From Brasilonema sp. UFV-L1 (GTDB lineage Bacteria; Cyanobacteriota; Cyanobacteriia; Cyanobacteriales; Nostocaceae), in NCBI RefSeq assembly GCF_012912105.1, contig NZ_QMEA01000059.1:1-38567 (forward strand): a DNA stretch of 38,567 nucleotides, given 5' to 3'. Below, piece after piece: positions 17,231 to 27,297 of this stretch (the first letter of the stretch is position 1; each line of letters begins with the position of its first letter). A program made the translations under genes and the position numbers. The notes beneath the pieces are model-generated. The model was given only the letters and a program-made list of their open reading frames with translations, searched no databases and was not told where the DNA came from.

Positions 17231-17986
17231 TCAAGCCATCACAGCCATCAGTTGTTCTGACATATCAAAATTAGCAGTGACATTTTGTACATCATCTAGA
17301 CTTTCTAAAGTATCGATTAACTTTAGAAGAGAGCGTGCCTGTTCTGGATCAGTCACTTCTACATTGTTACTAGGAATCCAGCGTAGTTCGGCATCAGTGA
17401 CTTGAAAGCCCTTTTCTTTAAAAGTTTGACTCAAGTTCTCTAAATTAGTCACTTCAGTAAACACTTCAATCGTCTGCTCCTCAGTCATCTCATAAAATTC
17501 GGCACCGCCTTCTAGAGATGCTTCTAAAAGCTGTTCTTCATCAACGATTCCCTCAACAGTACAAACGCCTTTTTGAGAAAACATCCAGCTGACACAACCT
17601 GTTTCACCGAGATTACCGCCGTTTTTACTAAAAGCAACACGTAAGTCTGCAGCAGTACGATTACGATTATCACTCAAAGCTTCAATGAGGATAGCAACTC
17701 CTCCAGGACCGTAACCCTCGTATCGAATAGATTCAAAATTAGAAGCATCACCTGAGAGTGTACCTGCACCTTTGGCGATCGCCCTTTCTATGTTCTCATT
17801 CGGAAGACCCGCCGCCTTTGCTTTTTCAATTGCTGTACGCAGTTGAAAATTTCCCGCTGGATCTGGAACCCCACTTCTCGCCGCCACAATAATAGCACGC
17901 GACCACTGGGTAAAAGTCTTACCCTTTTTTGCATCCACGACCGCTTTTTGGCGTTTAATATTTGCCCATTTACTGTGTCCTGCCAT
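17231..17986 (-). CDS. YebC/PmpR-family protein
   Basis: Encodes 251 residues, full length. The N terminus [20 protein letters not shown] is the family signature. [17 protein letters not shown] and [19 protein letters not shown] follow, and the acidic second and third domains are complete. Members were described as DNA-binding regulators; recent work on relatives indicates a role in translation of difficult motifs such as polyproline. It stands alone between a small secreted-peptide gene and kdpD. Confidence 0.93.
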   Translation of the reverse strand: MAGHSKWANIKRQKAVVDAKKGKTFTQWSRAIIVAARSGVPDPAGNFQLRTAIEKAKAAGLPNENIERAIAKGAGTLSGDASNFESIRYEGYGPGGVAILIEALSDNRNRTAADLRVAFSKNGGNLGETGCVSWMFSQKGVCTVEGIVDEEQLLEASLEGGAEFYEMTEEQTIEVFTEVTNLENLSQTFKEKGFQVTDAELRWIPSNNVEVTDPEQARSLLKLIDTLESLDDVQNVTANFDMSEQLMAVMA

Positions 17987-18147
17987 ATTCGGAAATTAAC
18001 AATACTATCTACTCACCAGATACGATATAGCTAGATTCTAGCTCTTGCGTACTCATTCTTTTTCCTAAAAACTGGGAACTTAGCAATCAAAGTTATCAAA
18101 CTTCCCATAACTCGTCTTTTGGTTAAAGGAAGTTTATGGAGTCTTGC

Positions 18148-19320
18148 TTATTTGTCGCTTGAGATGATATGAAGGTCGATGTGGGTGAGCGAACGCACGA
18201 GTTTATTAATCAAAGATCCACCAAGCAAAATTTCCCATCTTGAGCGACGAGTTTGACCTAACAGCACCTGAGTAATCCGGTAAGATTTGGCAACCTTGGC
18301 AACTTCTTCTGCTACATTACAACCGGATACTTGCAAGAACTCACTCTTATACTCTTGACAAATTTGCTTACAAGTTTCAATGTGTAGTGCTTCCAGTTTT
18401 GTCAGGAAATGGTCGGGGTTATTGACAAACAAAACGTAGAGTGGTGCGTTCATATAATCAGCAAGTATTGCTCCCCGTCGAATCAATCGCAGAGAGTTTG
18501 GTTCACAAGAAACACAAACTAGGATTCGTTCATGGATATTGCAGACGTTAGCGCTGTTAGCTTTACCGTTGCAGTTCAATCGGTTTGCTTCCTGGATTTC
18601 TTTTTTTTCTATATTGTCTGCAACTTGTCTGAGTGCTAATTCTCGCAGAGCAACCAGGTTGGAGCGAGTGAATAAATTTTCTAGAGGTTGCGAAATCTTT
18701 TCTATTGGATAAATCTTACCATCCAACAATCGTTCTTTTAGTGTTTCTGGTGTCACATCAACAACGAGGACTTGATCTGCCACTTCTAATAAACGATCAG
18801 GAATGCACTCATGCACAATAATCCCAGTCATTTGAGTGATCTGATTTCTGAGGCTTTCTAAGTGTTGTATATTAACTGTAGAGTAAACATCAATCCCTGC
18901 TGCCAGAATTGTCTCTACATCTTTATAGCGCTTGTTTCGCTCTTCTCCAGGAACGTTTGCATACGCTAGTTCATCCACCAAAACAAGTTGAGGTTGACGC
19001 TCAAGAATAGCATTTGTATCCATCTGAGTGAAACTTAACCCACCCCATTGTATCTTCTTTTGTGGAATCACCTCTAACCCAAGGGCTTTAGCAGCCGTTT
19101 CTGGGCGACCATAAGTTTCCAGCCATCCAATCACGACATCAATACCATCGCGTTTTAATCGGCTCGCTTCATCCAGCATCCTATAGGTTTTGCCCACACC
19201 GGGAGCCATGCCAATAAAAATCTTGTGTTTACCGCAACGAGCAGGACGAGTATAGGTAATGTTGGGTGAGAAAGCCAAGGAATCAGACATAATTTGCGTA
19301 TTAAAGTTGACAAAAGTCAT
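18148..19320 (-). CDS. kdpD: Truncated KdpD: N-terminal sensor half without kinase domain
   Basis: Encodes 390 residues, against roughly 900 in E. coli KdpD. It contains the KdpD domain with Walker A GMAPGVGKT (37-45) and LVLVDELAYANVPG, then a universal-stress-protein-like domain (about 255-388) with VLLGQTRRSRWEILLGGSLINKLVRS. The four membrane helices and the histidine kinase are absent and the frame ends cleanly. A short KdpD of this kind is known from Anabaena L-31, where fusion to the E. coli transmitter gave a working sensor, so this is the normal cyanobacterial form and not local damage. It ends the kdp operon. A partner kinase must exist if it signals by phosphorylation; one candidate is at 26155. 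Confidence 0.92.
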   Translation of the reverse strand: MTFVNFNTQIMSDSLAFSPNITYTRPARCGKHKIFIGMAPGVGKTYRMLDEASRLKRDGIDVVIGWLETYGRPETAAKALGLEVIPQKKIQWGGLSFTQMDTNAILERQPQLVLVDELAYANVPGEERNKRYKDVETILAAGIDVYSTVNIQHLESLRNQITQMTGIIVHECIPDRLLEVADQVLVVDVTPETLKERLLDGKIYPIEKISQPLENLFTRSNLVALRELALRQVADNIEKKEIQEANRLNCNGKANSANVCNIHERILVCVSCEPNSLRLIRRGAILADYMNAPLYVLFVNNPDHFLTKLEALHIETCKQICQEYKSEFLQVSGCNVAEEVAKVAKSYRITQVLLGQTRRSRWEILLGGSLINKLVRSLTHIDLHIISSDK

Positions 19321-19549
19321 CTTACTTTCGTCCTGTGCATAATGTTTACTAAAAAAGTCTCAACTTTTCAATATTTTCTCTAATTTTGAGGAGGTAACAC
19401 TCAAGTGTGATTGAACTTCTCAAGCAAGACAAGCGAACTTAGCTAAGTAAAAGGGCTATCAGCAATCACTATTGAGAACCTCCATTATTTCCTACTTTTT
19501 ATTTTATCAGCGAATTGCACAAGAGCGTTACTAGTACGGAGATTTTGCC

Positions 19550-20035
19550 TTAGGGCTTCATTTTCCATATCTTTTCTAAAATCTCAATCTGTTTTTTTCT
19601 TTGAGAATGAATCATCTCGTCATCCTCATATTTTCTCTCCCGTGTCTTTTTTAAGGTTTCAATTTCTTGGAGGATTTCCGCTGTTTTTTTAGCACGTTTA
19701 TGCTTATATTTTCTGTACTGAATCAAACATCCTAAGAAAAAACCAATAAACACGAAAATCAGGAAAAAACCGACAAGAAAACTTATATTCTCATCGGCTT
19801 GCCTATTTATATGTGATTGACTAGACTGAGTTGTCTGGGAAATGCTTGCAACTAAAAGAGATTGCATATTCTTAGCAGAGAGTATGCACATGATTTGCAT
19901 ATCAGTGTTAACAGAACTCATCTCAGTTTTGTCCTCAAGTTTTCTACTTTCGGTGGTAGTAGAAGTCAGGTGTGATTGAGTTTCTAAAATCAGGCAAGCA
20001 AGAGTACACAAGGCAACAGAGTTAGGATTAAGCAA
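19550..20035 (-). CDS. Hypothetical single-pass membrane protein with coiled coil
   Basis: Encodes up to 161 residues; Met39 or Met46 could be the true start, as no clear ribosome-binding site decides. One membrane helix lies at about 84-106 (ISFLVGFFLIFVFIGFFLGCLI). It is followed by a basic stretch and a charged coiled coil to the C terminus (EILQEIETLKKTRERKYEDDE). The first 80 residues are Ser/Thr/Gln rich. It lies between kdpC and kdpD on the same strand, 229 bp from kdpD and 163 bp from kdpC. The family is not recognised. Location suggests, but does not show, a link to potassium sensing. Confidence 0.6.
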   Translation of the reverse strand: MLNPNSVALCTLACLILETQSHLTSTTTESRKLEDKTEMSSVNTDMQIMCILSAKNMQSLLVASISQTTQSSQSHINRQADENISFLVGFFLIFVFIGFFLGCLIQYRKYKHKRAKKTAEILQEIETLKKTRERKYEDDEMIHSQRKKQIEILEKIWKMKP

Positions 20036-20042
20036 TTCAAAA

Positions 20043-20100
20043 TGGACCGGAGGCGGAGCGGCTCCGGCTCCGCTGCGTCCCGCTGCGCTAACAATCGGGG
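20043..20100. repeat. GC-rich dispersed repeat (GACCGGAGGCGGAGC)
   Basis: GACCGGAGGCGGAGC followed by GGCTCCGGCTCCGCTGCG makes a GC-rich foldback in the kdpC-orf gap. The same 15-mer start is found at 32729-32743. Confidence 0.6.
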
Positions 20101-20198
20101 ACTGCGTTCTTGCACTCTACGAAAATTCATAAGGTACGGCATCAAGAAAATTAATGTTAGCGTAGCGTACCGTAGGGAGCGAATGCGTGAATTGTTTA

Positions 20199-20843
20199 CT
20201 AACTTGCAGGTTTTAATGCATCCAAAGCCAGATTCAGCTTAAAGACGTTAATTCCTGGCTCACCAAAGATACCAAGAAAACGACCATCAGTGTTTTGCTG
20301 AATCAGGGTTTCCAACTGATTAGGCTGAAGTTCTCGTGTCTTTGCCACTCGTGCAATTTGTGCTTTAGCAGCTTCTGGAGTAATGTGAGGGTCAAGGCTG
20401 GAACCAGAGGTGTAAACCAAATCAGCAGTAGGCAGCACACCCGCACTTTTAAGACGATTCAAATCACCTTCAATGCGCTTGCTTGGATTGGGGTCATTTT
20501 TACCTTTAATACGTTCCAGCAACGCCGGATTACTAGGAGCTAAATTACTAGCTCCCGACACCCCTGTTTTCAAGATTTCCGCATCATCTTTTTTTGGATC
20601 TGCGGTGCTGTAGCTGGTAGTGCTGGGGCGACTATTGAAGTAGCGATCAGAAGTAAAAGGTTGACCAATCAAGGCAGAACCAACAACATTACCCTGAGCA
20701 TTTTTAATCAGACTACCATTTGCTTGAGACGGAAATAAAATCTGTCCAAAAGCAATCATTACAAAAGGATAAATTATAGCTGTAATGACCCAAAGTACGA
20801 TAGTAGAACGAACAGCTCTACTTGCATCACGTGCAAAACTCAT
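20199..20843 (-). CDS. kdpC: K+-transporting ATPase subunit C
   Basis: Encodes 214 residues from the chosen start (MSFARDASRAV). That ATG shares a base with the upstream stop (TGATG) and has GGAGAG 8 nt before it; a frame-extended start at 20927 is rejected. One N-terminal membrane helix (TIVLWVITAIIYPFVMIAFGQ) is followed by the KdpC soluble domain with SALIGQPFTSDRYFNSRPS, TSGSSLDPHITPEAA, ELQPNQLETLI and GEPGINVFKLNLAL. KdpC is the small subunit that stabilises the KdpAB complex and helps high-affinity ATP binding. Confidence 0.95.
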   Translation of the reverse strand: MSFARDASRAVRSTIVLWVITAIIYPFVMIAFGQILFPSQANGSLIKNAQGNVVGSALIGQPFTSDRYFNSRPSTTSYSTADPKKDDAEILKTGVSGASNLAPSNPALLERIKGKNDPNPSKRIEGDLNRLKSAGVLPTADLVYTSGSSLDPHITPEAAKAQIARVAKTRELQPNQLETLIQQNTDGRFLGIFGEPGINVFKLNLALDALKPAS

Positions 20844-21124
20844 CAGAATCTCTCCGGTACAAACATCACAAAAAAGAGATAGACAGAAAGACCAACAGTC
20901 ACTATTCCTAATAATCCTAATGCCCAAGATTGAGTGTGAGATAATTTTTGGTCAGCAGCTAAGACAAGAGGCGAAACCACTAGGTTAAAGCACATCGCCA
21001 GGAACAGATATAGTGGTAGCTTTTGTCTACGCCAAGCAGACCAAATTTCAGTCACTTCTTCAAGTACATTCATCCAGATTTTGGGTGTAAGGATAGTAGG
21101 TTGTACGCGACGAACAAGTTTCAT
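20843..21124 (-). CDS. kdpG: KdpG-like subunit with a KdpF-like C terminus
   Basis: Encodes 93 residues with two membrane helices (about 39-56 and 68-88). The tail, GLLGIVTVGLSVYLFFVMFVPERF, looks like the single-helix subunit KdpF, which typically ends in YLLYALLRPERF. The first half (residues 1-60) is an extra segment not found in E. coli KdpF. Anabaena kdp operons have a gene called kdpG at this place, between kdpB and kdpC. It probably stabilises the KdpABC complex as KdpF does (inference). It is translationally coupled to kdpC. Confidence 0.75.
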   Translation of the reverse strand: MKLVRRVQPTILTPKIWMNVLEEVTEIWSAWRRQKLPLYLFLAMCFNLVVSPLVLAADQKLSHTQSWALGLLGIVTVGLSVYLFFVMFVPERF

Positions 21125-21295
21125 GGTAGTTATTTGTTGTTAGTTTGTTGTTATATACAGCCTTCCTAAATAGGATGTGAACACCCTCCTCGCCTTCTCT
21201 TTCTTTTCTTTGCGCCCTTTGCGCCCTTTGCGGTTCGTTTTTTTGTTCACGACTTATCTAGGATTGCTCTAGCAGTCATAAATCAGTGAAAAATT

Positions 21296-21310
21296 AGAAA
21301 CCCGGTTTCT
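21296..21310. repeat. AGAAACCCGGTTTCT palindrome
   Basis: This compact palindromic copy of the repeat family seen at 612-644 lies in the 284-bp gap between kdpB and kdpG, an unusually large gap for a kdp operon. Confidence 0.6.
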
Positions 21311-21408
21311 GGACTCCAGCAATTTATGCGCTGCGCGCAGGCACTTTCACACAACTCATATACGATTGCCATAGTAGTATGAAAGGCTAATTGCTACCTA
21401 CTGACTGC

Positions 21409-23562
21409 TTATGATAACGGCAAAATAATATCGATGAGTTTGATAGCAATAAACGGAGCAATAATCCCACCAACACCATAAATAAGGATGTTGCGTCTAA
21501 GCAATTGATCTGCGGTTAGAGGACGGAACTTTACTCCTTTTAGTGCTAAAGGAATAAGTACCGGGATAATCAAAGCGTTGTAAATCAAAGCCGAGACAAT
21601 AGCAGATTGAGCACTTTTTAACCCCATAATGTTGAGTGCGCCAATTCCAGCAGCGGCAAAGATAGTAGGAATAATGGCAAAATACTTAGCGATATCATTA
21701 GCAACAGAGAATGTTGTCAATGCTCCACGAGTGATAAGCAATTGTTTTCCAATTGTCACCAAGTCAATCAGCTTAGTAGGATCAGAATCCAAATCCACCA
21801 TATTGGCGGCTTCTTTAGCAGCTTGCGTACCAGAGTTCATCGCCAAACCGACATTTGCTTGAGCTAAGGCTGGTGCGTCGTTGGTACCATCCCCAGTCAT
21901 TGCTACCAACTTACCCTGAGATTGTTCAGAGCGAATCACCTCAATCTTGTCTTCTGGGGTAGCTTCCGCGATAAAATCATCCACACCTGCCTCTTGAGCA
22001 ATGACTGAAGCTGTAATCCGGTTGTCACCTGTGAGCATGATAGTCTTAACTCCCATGCGGCGCAGTTGATCAAACCGTTCCCGTAAACCTGGTTTAACAA
22101 CATCTTTGAGGTAGATAACGCCATATATCTCGTTGTCGGAACAAACAGCTAATGGTGTACCTCCTAACCGAGAAACTCGTTCATAGGCGGCGTCTAGTTC
22201 ACTGGGAACTTTGCCATTACGAGAACGCACAAATCCTTTAATCGCGTCCACAGCTCCCTTGCGGACTTGTTTTCCATTAGGAAAATCGGTTCCACTCATG
22301 CGGGTTTTGGCGGAAAACTCCACACCTTCTGCTTTACTGGTGTCGAAGTCTACCCTTACTTGCTGCCTTTCTGCCAGTCCCACAATTGACTTGCCTTCAG
22401 GCGTATCATCGAAAACACTAGCAGCAAAGGACATCCGTGCAACATCTTCGACAGAATGACCATTTACAGGAATAAACTCATCAGCCATACGGTTACCTAA
22501 AGTGATAGTACCTGTTTTATCCAACACCAGGGAGTTGATATCACCACAAGCTTCTACCGCTCGTCCAGAAGTAGCTATCACATTAAACTGAGCAACTCTA
22601 TCCATCCCAGCGATACCAATAGCACTGAGCAAACCACCAATTGTGGTAGGAATTAACGCAACCAGCAGCGAAATCAGGATGGCAATACTTGCACCCGCGC
22701 GTAAACTGTTTCCTGCTTCTGCTCCGTAGATAGTGCTGATAAAGTTAGCGATGTAGCCAGCGAACGGCGGAATCGTTGAGACTACAATTAGGAAGACTTG
22801 CGTCAGGACTGCGAGCAGTACTGTTAACGCAATTTCGTTAGGAGTTTTACTACGTTCCGCTCCTTCTACTAAAGAAATCATACGATCAATAAAGCCCTGA
22901 CCAGGATCAGCAGTAATCCGAATAGTCAACTCGTCAGATAACAGCCGTGTCCCTCCCGTTACTGAACTGGCAATATCTGTACCAGGTTGCTTCAAAACAG
23001 GAGCAGATTCTCCAGTAATCGCAGACTCATCCACAGAGCCAATGCCTTGAGTCACTTCTCCATCAGCAGGAATCATGTCACCTGCAACCACTTTGACAAT
23101 ATCACCTCGTCGCAGCTGTGTAGAATTAATTTCCTCAATCGAACCATCAGCTTTAATTTTACGGGCAACGGTATCTGAGCGCGTTGAGCGAAGCGAATCT
23201 GCTTGTGCTTTTCCACGTCCTTCAGCAACGGCTTCTGCAAAATTCGCAAACACAACTGTGAAAAATAAAATTAAGGTAATCAACCCATTTAACAAGCGTT
23301 GCTGGTTAACATCTGCCTGTACTGTGCCAAATAAATTAGGGTCAACAGTTACTAAGAAAGTGACGATTGTCCCCACCCAAACGACAAACATCACTGGATT
23401 TCTAACGGCAATTCTTGGGTTGAGCTTGACAAATGACTCTTTAATCGCTCTCTGGTAAAGTCCCCGCATGTCTGCCTTGGGGGTATGCCTCCGTGAGTCA
23501 CGAGCTCCACTGGGAACACGAGGCGAACGGGAAGAAGAGGATTGCTCAGTAGTGGTTCGCAT
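21409..23562 (-). CDS. kdpB: K+-transporting P-type ATPase subunit B
   Basis: Encodes 717 residues, slightly longer than E. coli KdpB (682) because of a Ser/Arg-rich N-terminal extension of about 30 residues. It has the actuator motif TGES (183-186), the phosphorylation site D348-KTGT and the hinge MTGDGTNDAPALAQANVG. Membrane helices are at about 57-73 and 91-108 and in the central and C-terminal parts. It hydrolyses ATP to drive potassium entry through KdpA. It follows kdpA with a gap of about 100 bp filled with heptamer repeats. Confidence 0.97.
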   Translation of the reverse strand: MRTTTEQSSSSRSPRVPSGARDSRRHTPKADMRGLYQRAIKESFVKLNPRIAVRNPVMFVVWVGTIVTFLVTVDPNLFGTVQADVNQQRLLNGLITLILFFTVVFANFAEAVAEGRGKAQADSLRSTRSDTVARKIKADGSIEEINSTQLRRGDIVKVVAGDMIPADGEVTQGIGSVDESAITGESAPVLKQPGTDIASSVTGGTRLLSDELTIRITADPGQGFIDRMISLVEGAERSKTPNEIALTVLLAVLTQVFLIVVSTIPPFAGYIANFISTIYGAEAGNSLRAGASIAILISLLVALIPTTIGGLLSAIGIAGMDRVAQFNVIATSGRAVEACGDINSLVLDKTGTITLGNRMADEFIPVNGHSVEDVARMSFAASVFDDTPEGKSIVGLAERQQVRVDFDTSKAEGVEFSAKTRMSGTDFPNGKQVRKGAVDAIKGFVRSRNGKVPSELDAAYERVSRLGGTPLAVCSDNEIYGVIYLKDVVKPGLRERFDQLRRMGVKTIMLTGDNRITASVIAQEAGVDDFIAEATPEDKIEVIRSEQSQGKLVAMTGDGTNDAPALAQANVGLAMNSGTQAAKEAANMVDLDSDPTKLIDLVTIGKQLLITRGALTTFSVANDIAKYFAIIPTIFAAAGIGALNIMGLKSAQSAIVSALIYNALIIPVLIPLALKGVKFRPLTADQLLRRNILIYGVGGIIAPFIAIKLIDIILPLS

Positions 23563-23569
23563 ATATTAA

Positions 23570-23658
23570 TCAGTTATCAGTTATCAAGTATCAGTTATCA
23601 GTTGTCAGGTATTAGTTATCAGTTTTTGCTGTTTACTGATAAGTGTTCACTGATGACT
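23570..23658. repeat. Heptamer tandem repeat between kdpA and kdpB
   Basis: Units of the CAGTTAT/CAGTTGT/CAGGTAT type, then ACTGAT and TGTTCAC variants, fill the space between kdpA and kdpB. They are of the same family as 8448-8518. Confidence 0.8.
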
Positions 23659-23659
23659 G

Positions 23660-25405
23660 TTAGCCAATACCTTTGGCAATTTGGAAGGCTTCGCCAATTG
23701 GTCCCAAAGCTAGTACCGGGAAGAAAGTCAGTGCGCCTAAAATTAAAATCACACCTGCGGTGACGCCGGTAAATAATCCGGTATCGGTTCGTAATGTACC
23801 AGTTGTGAAGGGAACTGTTTGCTTGCGGGACATACTGTCTGCTAGTAGCAATAAACCTGTGATTGGGATGTACCGTCCTGCTATGAGACTGAAACAGGTG
23901 CTCAAGTTCCACCACAAAGCTGTTACAGTTGTTTTTGCACCAGTTGCGATCGCTATCGGAGATGGCTGTGAATCACCTAACCCTTCAAACCCAGAGCCGT
24001 TGTTAGCAGCAGCTGAGGCATATTCATAGATAACCTGAGAAAATCCGTGGAAGCCTGGATTGCTAATCCCTGCGAGTTGGTCGGGAAATGCCAAAGCAAT
24101 CCCCGCTGGAATTAAAATAGCGATTGGGTGAACCAGCAAAATCAAGAAACTGGCAAGTACAACCTCACGCTTTTCAATCTTGCGTCCCAAAAATTCCGGT
24201 GTGCGTCCTACCATCAGACCTGTGACAAATACTGCCAAAATCAGGTAAGCAAATAAATAAGCTGTTCCTGTTCCTTGTCCACCAAAGACAATTTGAAAGA
24301 ACATATTAGAAAGAGTTACGAAACCACCATTAGGCATAAATGAATCGTGCAAGCTATTGACGGCTCCGCACATAGTCGCAGTTGTAATCACAGCATATAA
24401 GGCAGATTGTGCCCAACCAAACCGGACTTCTTTTCCTTCTAAGTTTGGCTGCTCGCTTCCTAAAAGCGTGTTGATGGCAGGATTTCCGTTGTATTCTCCA
24501 ATTGCTGTTACAATAATGAAGCCTATTAAAATGGCAAACGGAATGCAATAGACTAACCATGCTTGCTTGATGTTATTGGCAAAAATGCCATAGGTGTAAA
24601 TCAGCGAGGTGGGTATTGAAAGAATTGCGACAAGTTGAATCAGATTAGTTAAGCCACTTGGATTTTCAAATGGATGTGCTGAATTGATGGCGAAGAAGCC
24701 GCCGCCGTTCTCGCCTAGTTCCTTGATGATTTCATAGTGAGCAACGGGACCACGAGCGATCGCCTGAGAGATACTAGGATTTTCTAATGTCGGAACCACC
24801 ACAGGACCTCCCAGAGTTTCTGGAACACCAGCCACAATCAGAACAATTGCCCCTACAATGCTGATAGGCAGCAAAATCCGCGTGATTGCTCGAATCAAGT
24901 CTACGTAAAAGTTGCCCAACGATCTACCAGTTAACCCGCGAATAAAGGCGATCGCCACCACTATACCTGTTGCAGCCGAGGTGAACATATGATAACCCAG
25001 CCCCCACATTTGGCTAGCGTAGCTCATATAAGTTTCACCGCTATAGTGCTGTTGGTTGGTATTGGTGATGAAGGAAATTGTCGTGTGCAAAGCTGTGTCC
25101 CAAGTTGGGGCACCTATCTTAGTAGGATTAAGAGGCAACCATCCCTGATTTAGAATGATGAAAAAAATCAGCAACCCCATCACGATATTGCTGTACACAA
25201 TTGCTCGCGCATATTGCCAGCCTGTCATGTCTTCTTTTCCCGAAACACCAATTAAGGAGTAAAGTACTCGCTCTATTCGGTTCAAAATTGGGTCAAGAAA
25301 AGTCTGCTGCTCCTGAAACACACGCGCCATGTATCGCCCAAAAAATGGAGTTATTGCTACCACAATCAGTAGCGTTAATGCTATTTGAATCCATCCTTGT
25401 ATCAT
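23660..25405 (-). CDS. kdpA: K+-transporting ATPase subunit A
   Basis: Encodes 581 residues with about ten membrane helices. The four selectivity-filter regions of the SKT superfamily are visible: [55 protein letters not shown] and [12 protein letters not shown]. It forms the K+ channel subunit of the high-affinity pump that is induced by potassium limitation. It is the first gene of the operon; the promoter should lie in the 25406-26154 region shared with the divergent kinase. Confidence 0.97.
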   Translation of the reverse strand: MIQGWIQIALTLLIVVAITPFFGRYMARVFQEQQTFLDPILNRIERVLYSLIGVSGKEDMTGWQYARAIVYSNIVMGLLIFFIILNQGWLPLNPTKIGAPTWDTALHTTISFITNTNQQHYSGETYMSYASQMWGLGYHMFTSAATGIVVAIAFIRGLTGRSLGNFYVDLIRAITRILLPISIVGAIVLIVAGVPETLGGPVVVPTLENPSISQAIARGPVAHYEIIKELGENGGGFFAINSAHPFENPSGLTNLIQLVAILSIPTSLIYTYGIFANNIKQAWLVYCIPFAILIGFIIVTAIGEYNGNPAINTLLGSEQPNLEGKEVRFGWAQSALYAVITTATMCGAVNSLHDSFMPNGGFVTLSNMFFQIVFGGQGTGTAYLFAYLILAVFVTGLMVGRTPEFLGRKIEKREVVLASFLILLVHPIAILIPAGIALAFPDQLAGISNPGFHGFSQVIYEYASAAANNGSGFEGLGDSQPSPIAIATGAKTTVTALWWNLSTCFSLIAGRYIPITGLLLLADSMSRKQTVPFTTGTLRTDTGLFTGVTAGVILILGALTFFPVLALGPIGEAFQIAKGIG

Positions 25406-25705
25406 GAGCTTAATTTAACTCCGATATGAAGCAAATTGAATTCTATTTAAATGGTTTGAAATTCGGAATCCAAAAAATATACAGCAGAATTCAGCAAGTC
25501 CTGATTCAGAAGCGTTCCCCCTGCTTACTCCGGAACTGCAGTAAGAAGTAAAAAGAACTGTATGTCTGGCTTTTAGCTCTCAGCAATGTACTTGACACAC
25601 AAAACTTTGTGCTGTAAGTGTATGAACATCCTTTCCTTGCAAATAGTTTCTGGAATGTTTTGGAAATTGAGCAGACTCAAAGGCAAAGCCATAGAATGAC
25701 CGAAT

Positions 25706-25782
25706 TAGTTATCAGTTATCAGTTATCAGTTATCAGTTATCACTGTTCATTGTGTACTGTTTACTGTGTACTGTGTACTGTT
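25706..25782. repeat. Heptamer tandem repeat upstream of kdpA
   Basis: Five near-perfect CAGTTAT-type units are followed by ACTGTTC/ACTGTGT/ACTGTTT units. These are the clearest copies in the window. Confidence 0.85.
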
Positions 25783-25836
25783 AATACCAAATATAAATAG
25801 AGCCGCTGTTATAGCCGCTCTTTTATGATATGCTCA

Positions 25837-25861
25837 GGCTGAATTGAGCTTCAATTCAGCC
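25837..25861. terminator. Hairpin GGCTGAATTGA / TCAATTCAGCC
   Basis: An 11-bp perfect stem with a 3-nt loop in the kdpA-kinase divergent region. No gene runs into it on either strand and there is no clear T-tract, so it is more likely a regulatory palindrome or repeat than a terminator. Confidence 0.35.
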
Positions 25862-26154
25862 ACTTTGGAAAATTTTTATACATATTTTACCTTACGTTTT
25901 TGCCTTACTTTTAGGCGTTTATTTAACTTTTTATTATCAGACTTTTCTGAAGAAAATACAAGGTATAAATTGTCTTTTCTGAATTTTATATGTCAGAGGA
26001 TATATTTTGATAACTAAGAACGTTTAGTGAGTTTAGAGGATATATATATCTCTAAATATATATGCAAAATAAACAGCTATTTGGACTCAAAGTTAACTAG
26101 CTTTTGGAGGAATTGTTATATAATAGATAAACTCAGTATTTATTCAGTTTCCAG

Positions 26155-27297
26155 ATGTTACCACTCAAACTGACTACCCTTAAGAGTAACCCATGTTTGA
26201 GAACATTCTGGTTAATAGTAGGATTTTTTACAGTTGTCGTACTGTTGGAGTTCTCTAGTCCACCAGACTACGTGTTTGGTTACCTTTATATCGGTCCCAT
26301 TTTGTTAGCAAATCCTCGTTTGAGTCGAGTAGCAACAGTGCAAGTGACTGCATGTGCTTGTTTTCTAACGATTCTAAACATCTGGGTTCCAGAGTTTCAG
26401 GCAGTTAGGGCTTCTACAATAGCCAGCCGATTAATAGCCATTTTAGCAATGGTTGTGACAGGTGTTCTGTGCGATCGCAATCGCGTCTACCAAGAAGTTC
26501 TTTTGCAACAACAAGCAAGGCTTCATGCACACCAAAAACTCGCCAGCGTGCGTGAAGACTTCGCTTCTACTCTCACCCATGATTTAAAAACTCCTTTGTT
26601 AGGAGCAATTGAAACCTTACAAGCTTTTCAAAGAGAAAATTTTGGTTCTGTTGTTCCTGCCCAGAAAAAAGTTTTAGCGACTATGATTAAGAGTCATCAA
26701 ACGAGTTTACAAATAGTAGAAACGCTCTTGGATGTTTATCGCAATGATATAGAGGGGTTAAAGCTACAGTTAGCACCTGTTGATCTGGTTGAAGTTGCTC
26801 GTGATGTCGCTCTTGAGTTAACCGAATTAGCTTCCAATCGTCGCGTCTACATTTGTTTTAACTATGGTGAATCAGACTTTCGTAAGTTTATGTGGGTTTA
26901 TGGTGATGCTTTTCAACTCAAACGAGTTTTTGCCAATCTTTTGACTAATGCTATTAATCATTCTCCTCGAGGTGGTAAAGTAGAAGTTGTGTTGGAACCA
27001 GGTTCCTCCTATCAAACTGCCAAAGTTATGGATGCTGGAGCAGGAATTAGATCCGAAGAACTGCCACACTTATTTGAGCGATTTTATCAGGGACACAGCG
27101 ATCGCCAAGCAAAAGGCTCTGGATTAGGACTTTACCTATCTCGCCAAATTATTGAAGCGCATGGCGGTATAATTTGGGCAGAGAATAAACCACTCGCTCC
27201 CGATGCTGCATCTGATGCTCTTGGTGGAGCTATCTTTGGGTTTAAACTACCCGTTTACTGCTCCGAAAAACCTATGCAGAACTCGGCATACGCCTAG
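26155..27297 (+). CDS. Membrane sensor histidine kinase
   Basis: Encodes 380 residues. Hydrophobic helices lie at about 17-34, 42-55, 63-80 and 94-107. A short coiled linker leads to the HisKA domain with the phosphoacceptor H142 (STLTHDLKTPLLG). The ATPase domain has NLLTNAINHSP, DAGAGIRSEELPHLFERFY and GSGLGLYLSRQIIEAHGG. There is no large periplasmic sensor, so the signal is sensed in the membrane or by a partner. It diverges from the kdp operon, whose KdpD lacks exactly this kind of membrane-plus-kinase half. The response regulator at 27630 follows on the same strand. Confidence 0.92.
   Translation: MLPLKLTTLKSNPCLRTFWLIVGFFTVVVLLEFSSPPDYVFGYLYIGPILLANPRLSRVATVQVTACACFLTILNIWVPEFQAVRASTIASRLIAILAMVVTGVLCDRNRVYQEVLLQQQARLHAHQKLASVREDFASTLTHDLKTPLLGAIETLQAFQRENFGSVVPAQKKVLATMIKSHQTSLQIVETLLDVYRNDIEGLKLQLAPVDLVEVARDVALELTELASNRRVYICFNYGESDFRKFMWVYGDAFQLKRVFANLLTNAINHSPRGGKVEVVLEPGSSYQTAKVMDAGAGIRSEELPHLFERFYQGHSDRQAKGSGLGLYLSRQIIEAHGGIIWAENKPLAPDAASDALGGAIFGFKLPVYCSEKPMQNSAYA

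Larger units (their letters stand above)
25406..26154. other. Divergent regulatory region between kdpA and the sensor kinase
   Basis: No gene is seen; the 60-codon frame at 25618-25800 runs through repeats. It contains heptamer repeats (25706-25782), a strong hairpin (25837-25861) and an AT-rich stretch with TATATATAT near 26041-26062. Promoters for kdpA (minus) and the kinase (plus) must lie here but cannot be placed with confidence. Confidence 0.5.

Noticed and set aside
25706-25782. CRISPR array
   Set aside because: The repeat period is 7 bp with no spacers; it is a tandem heptamer repeat.
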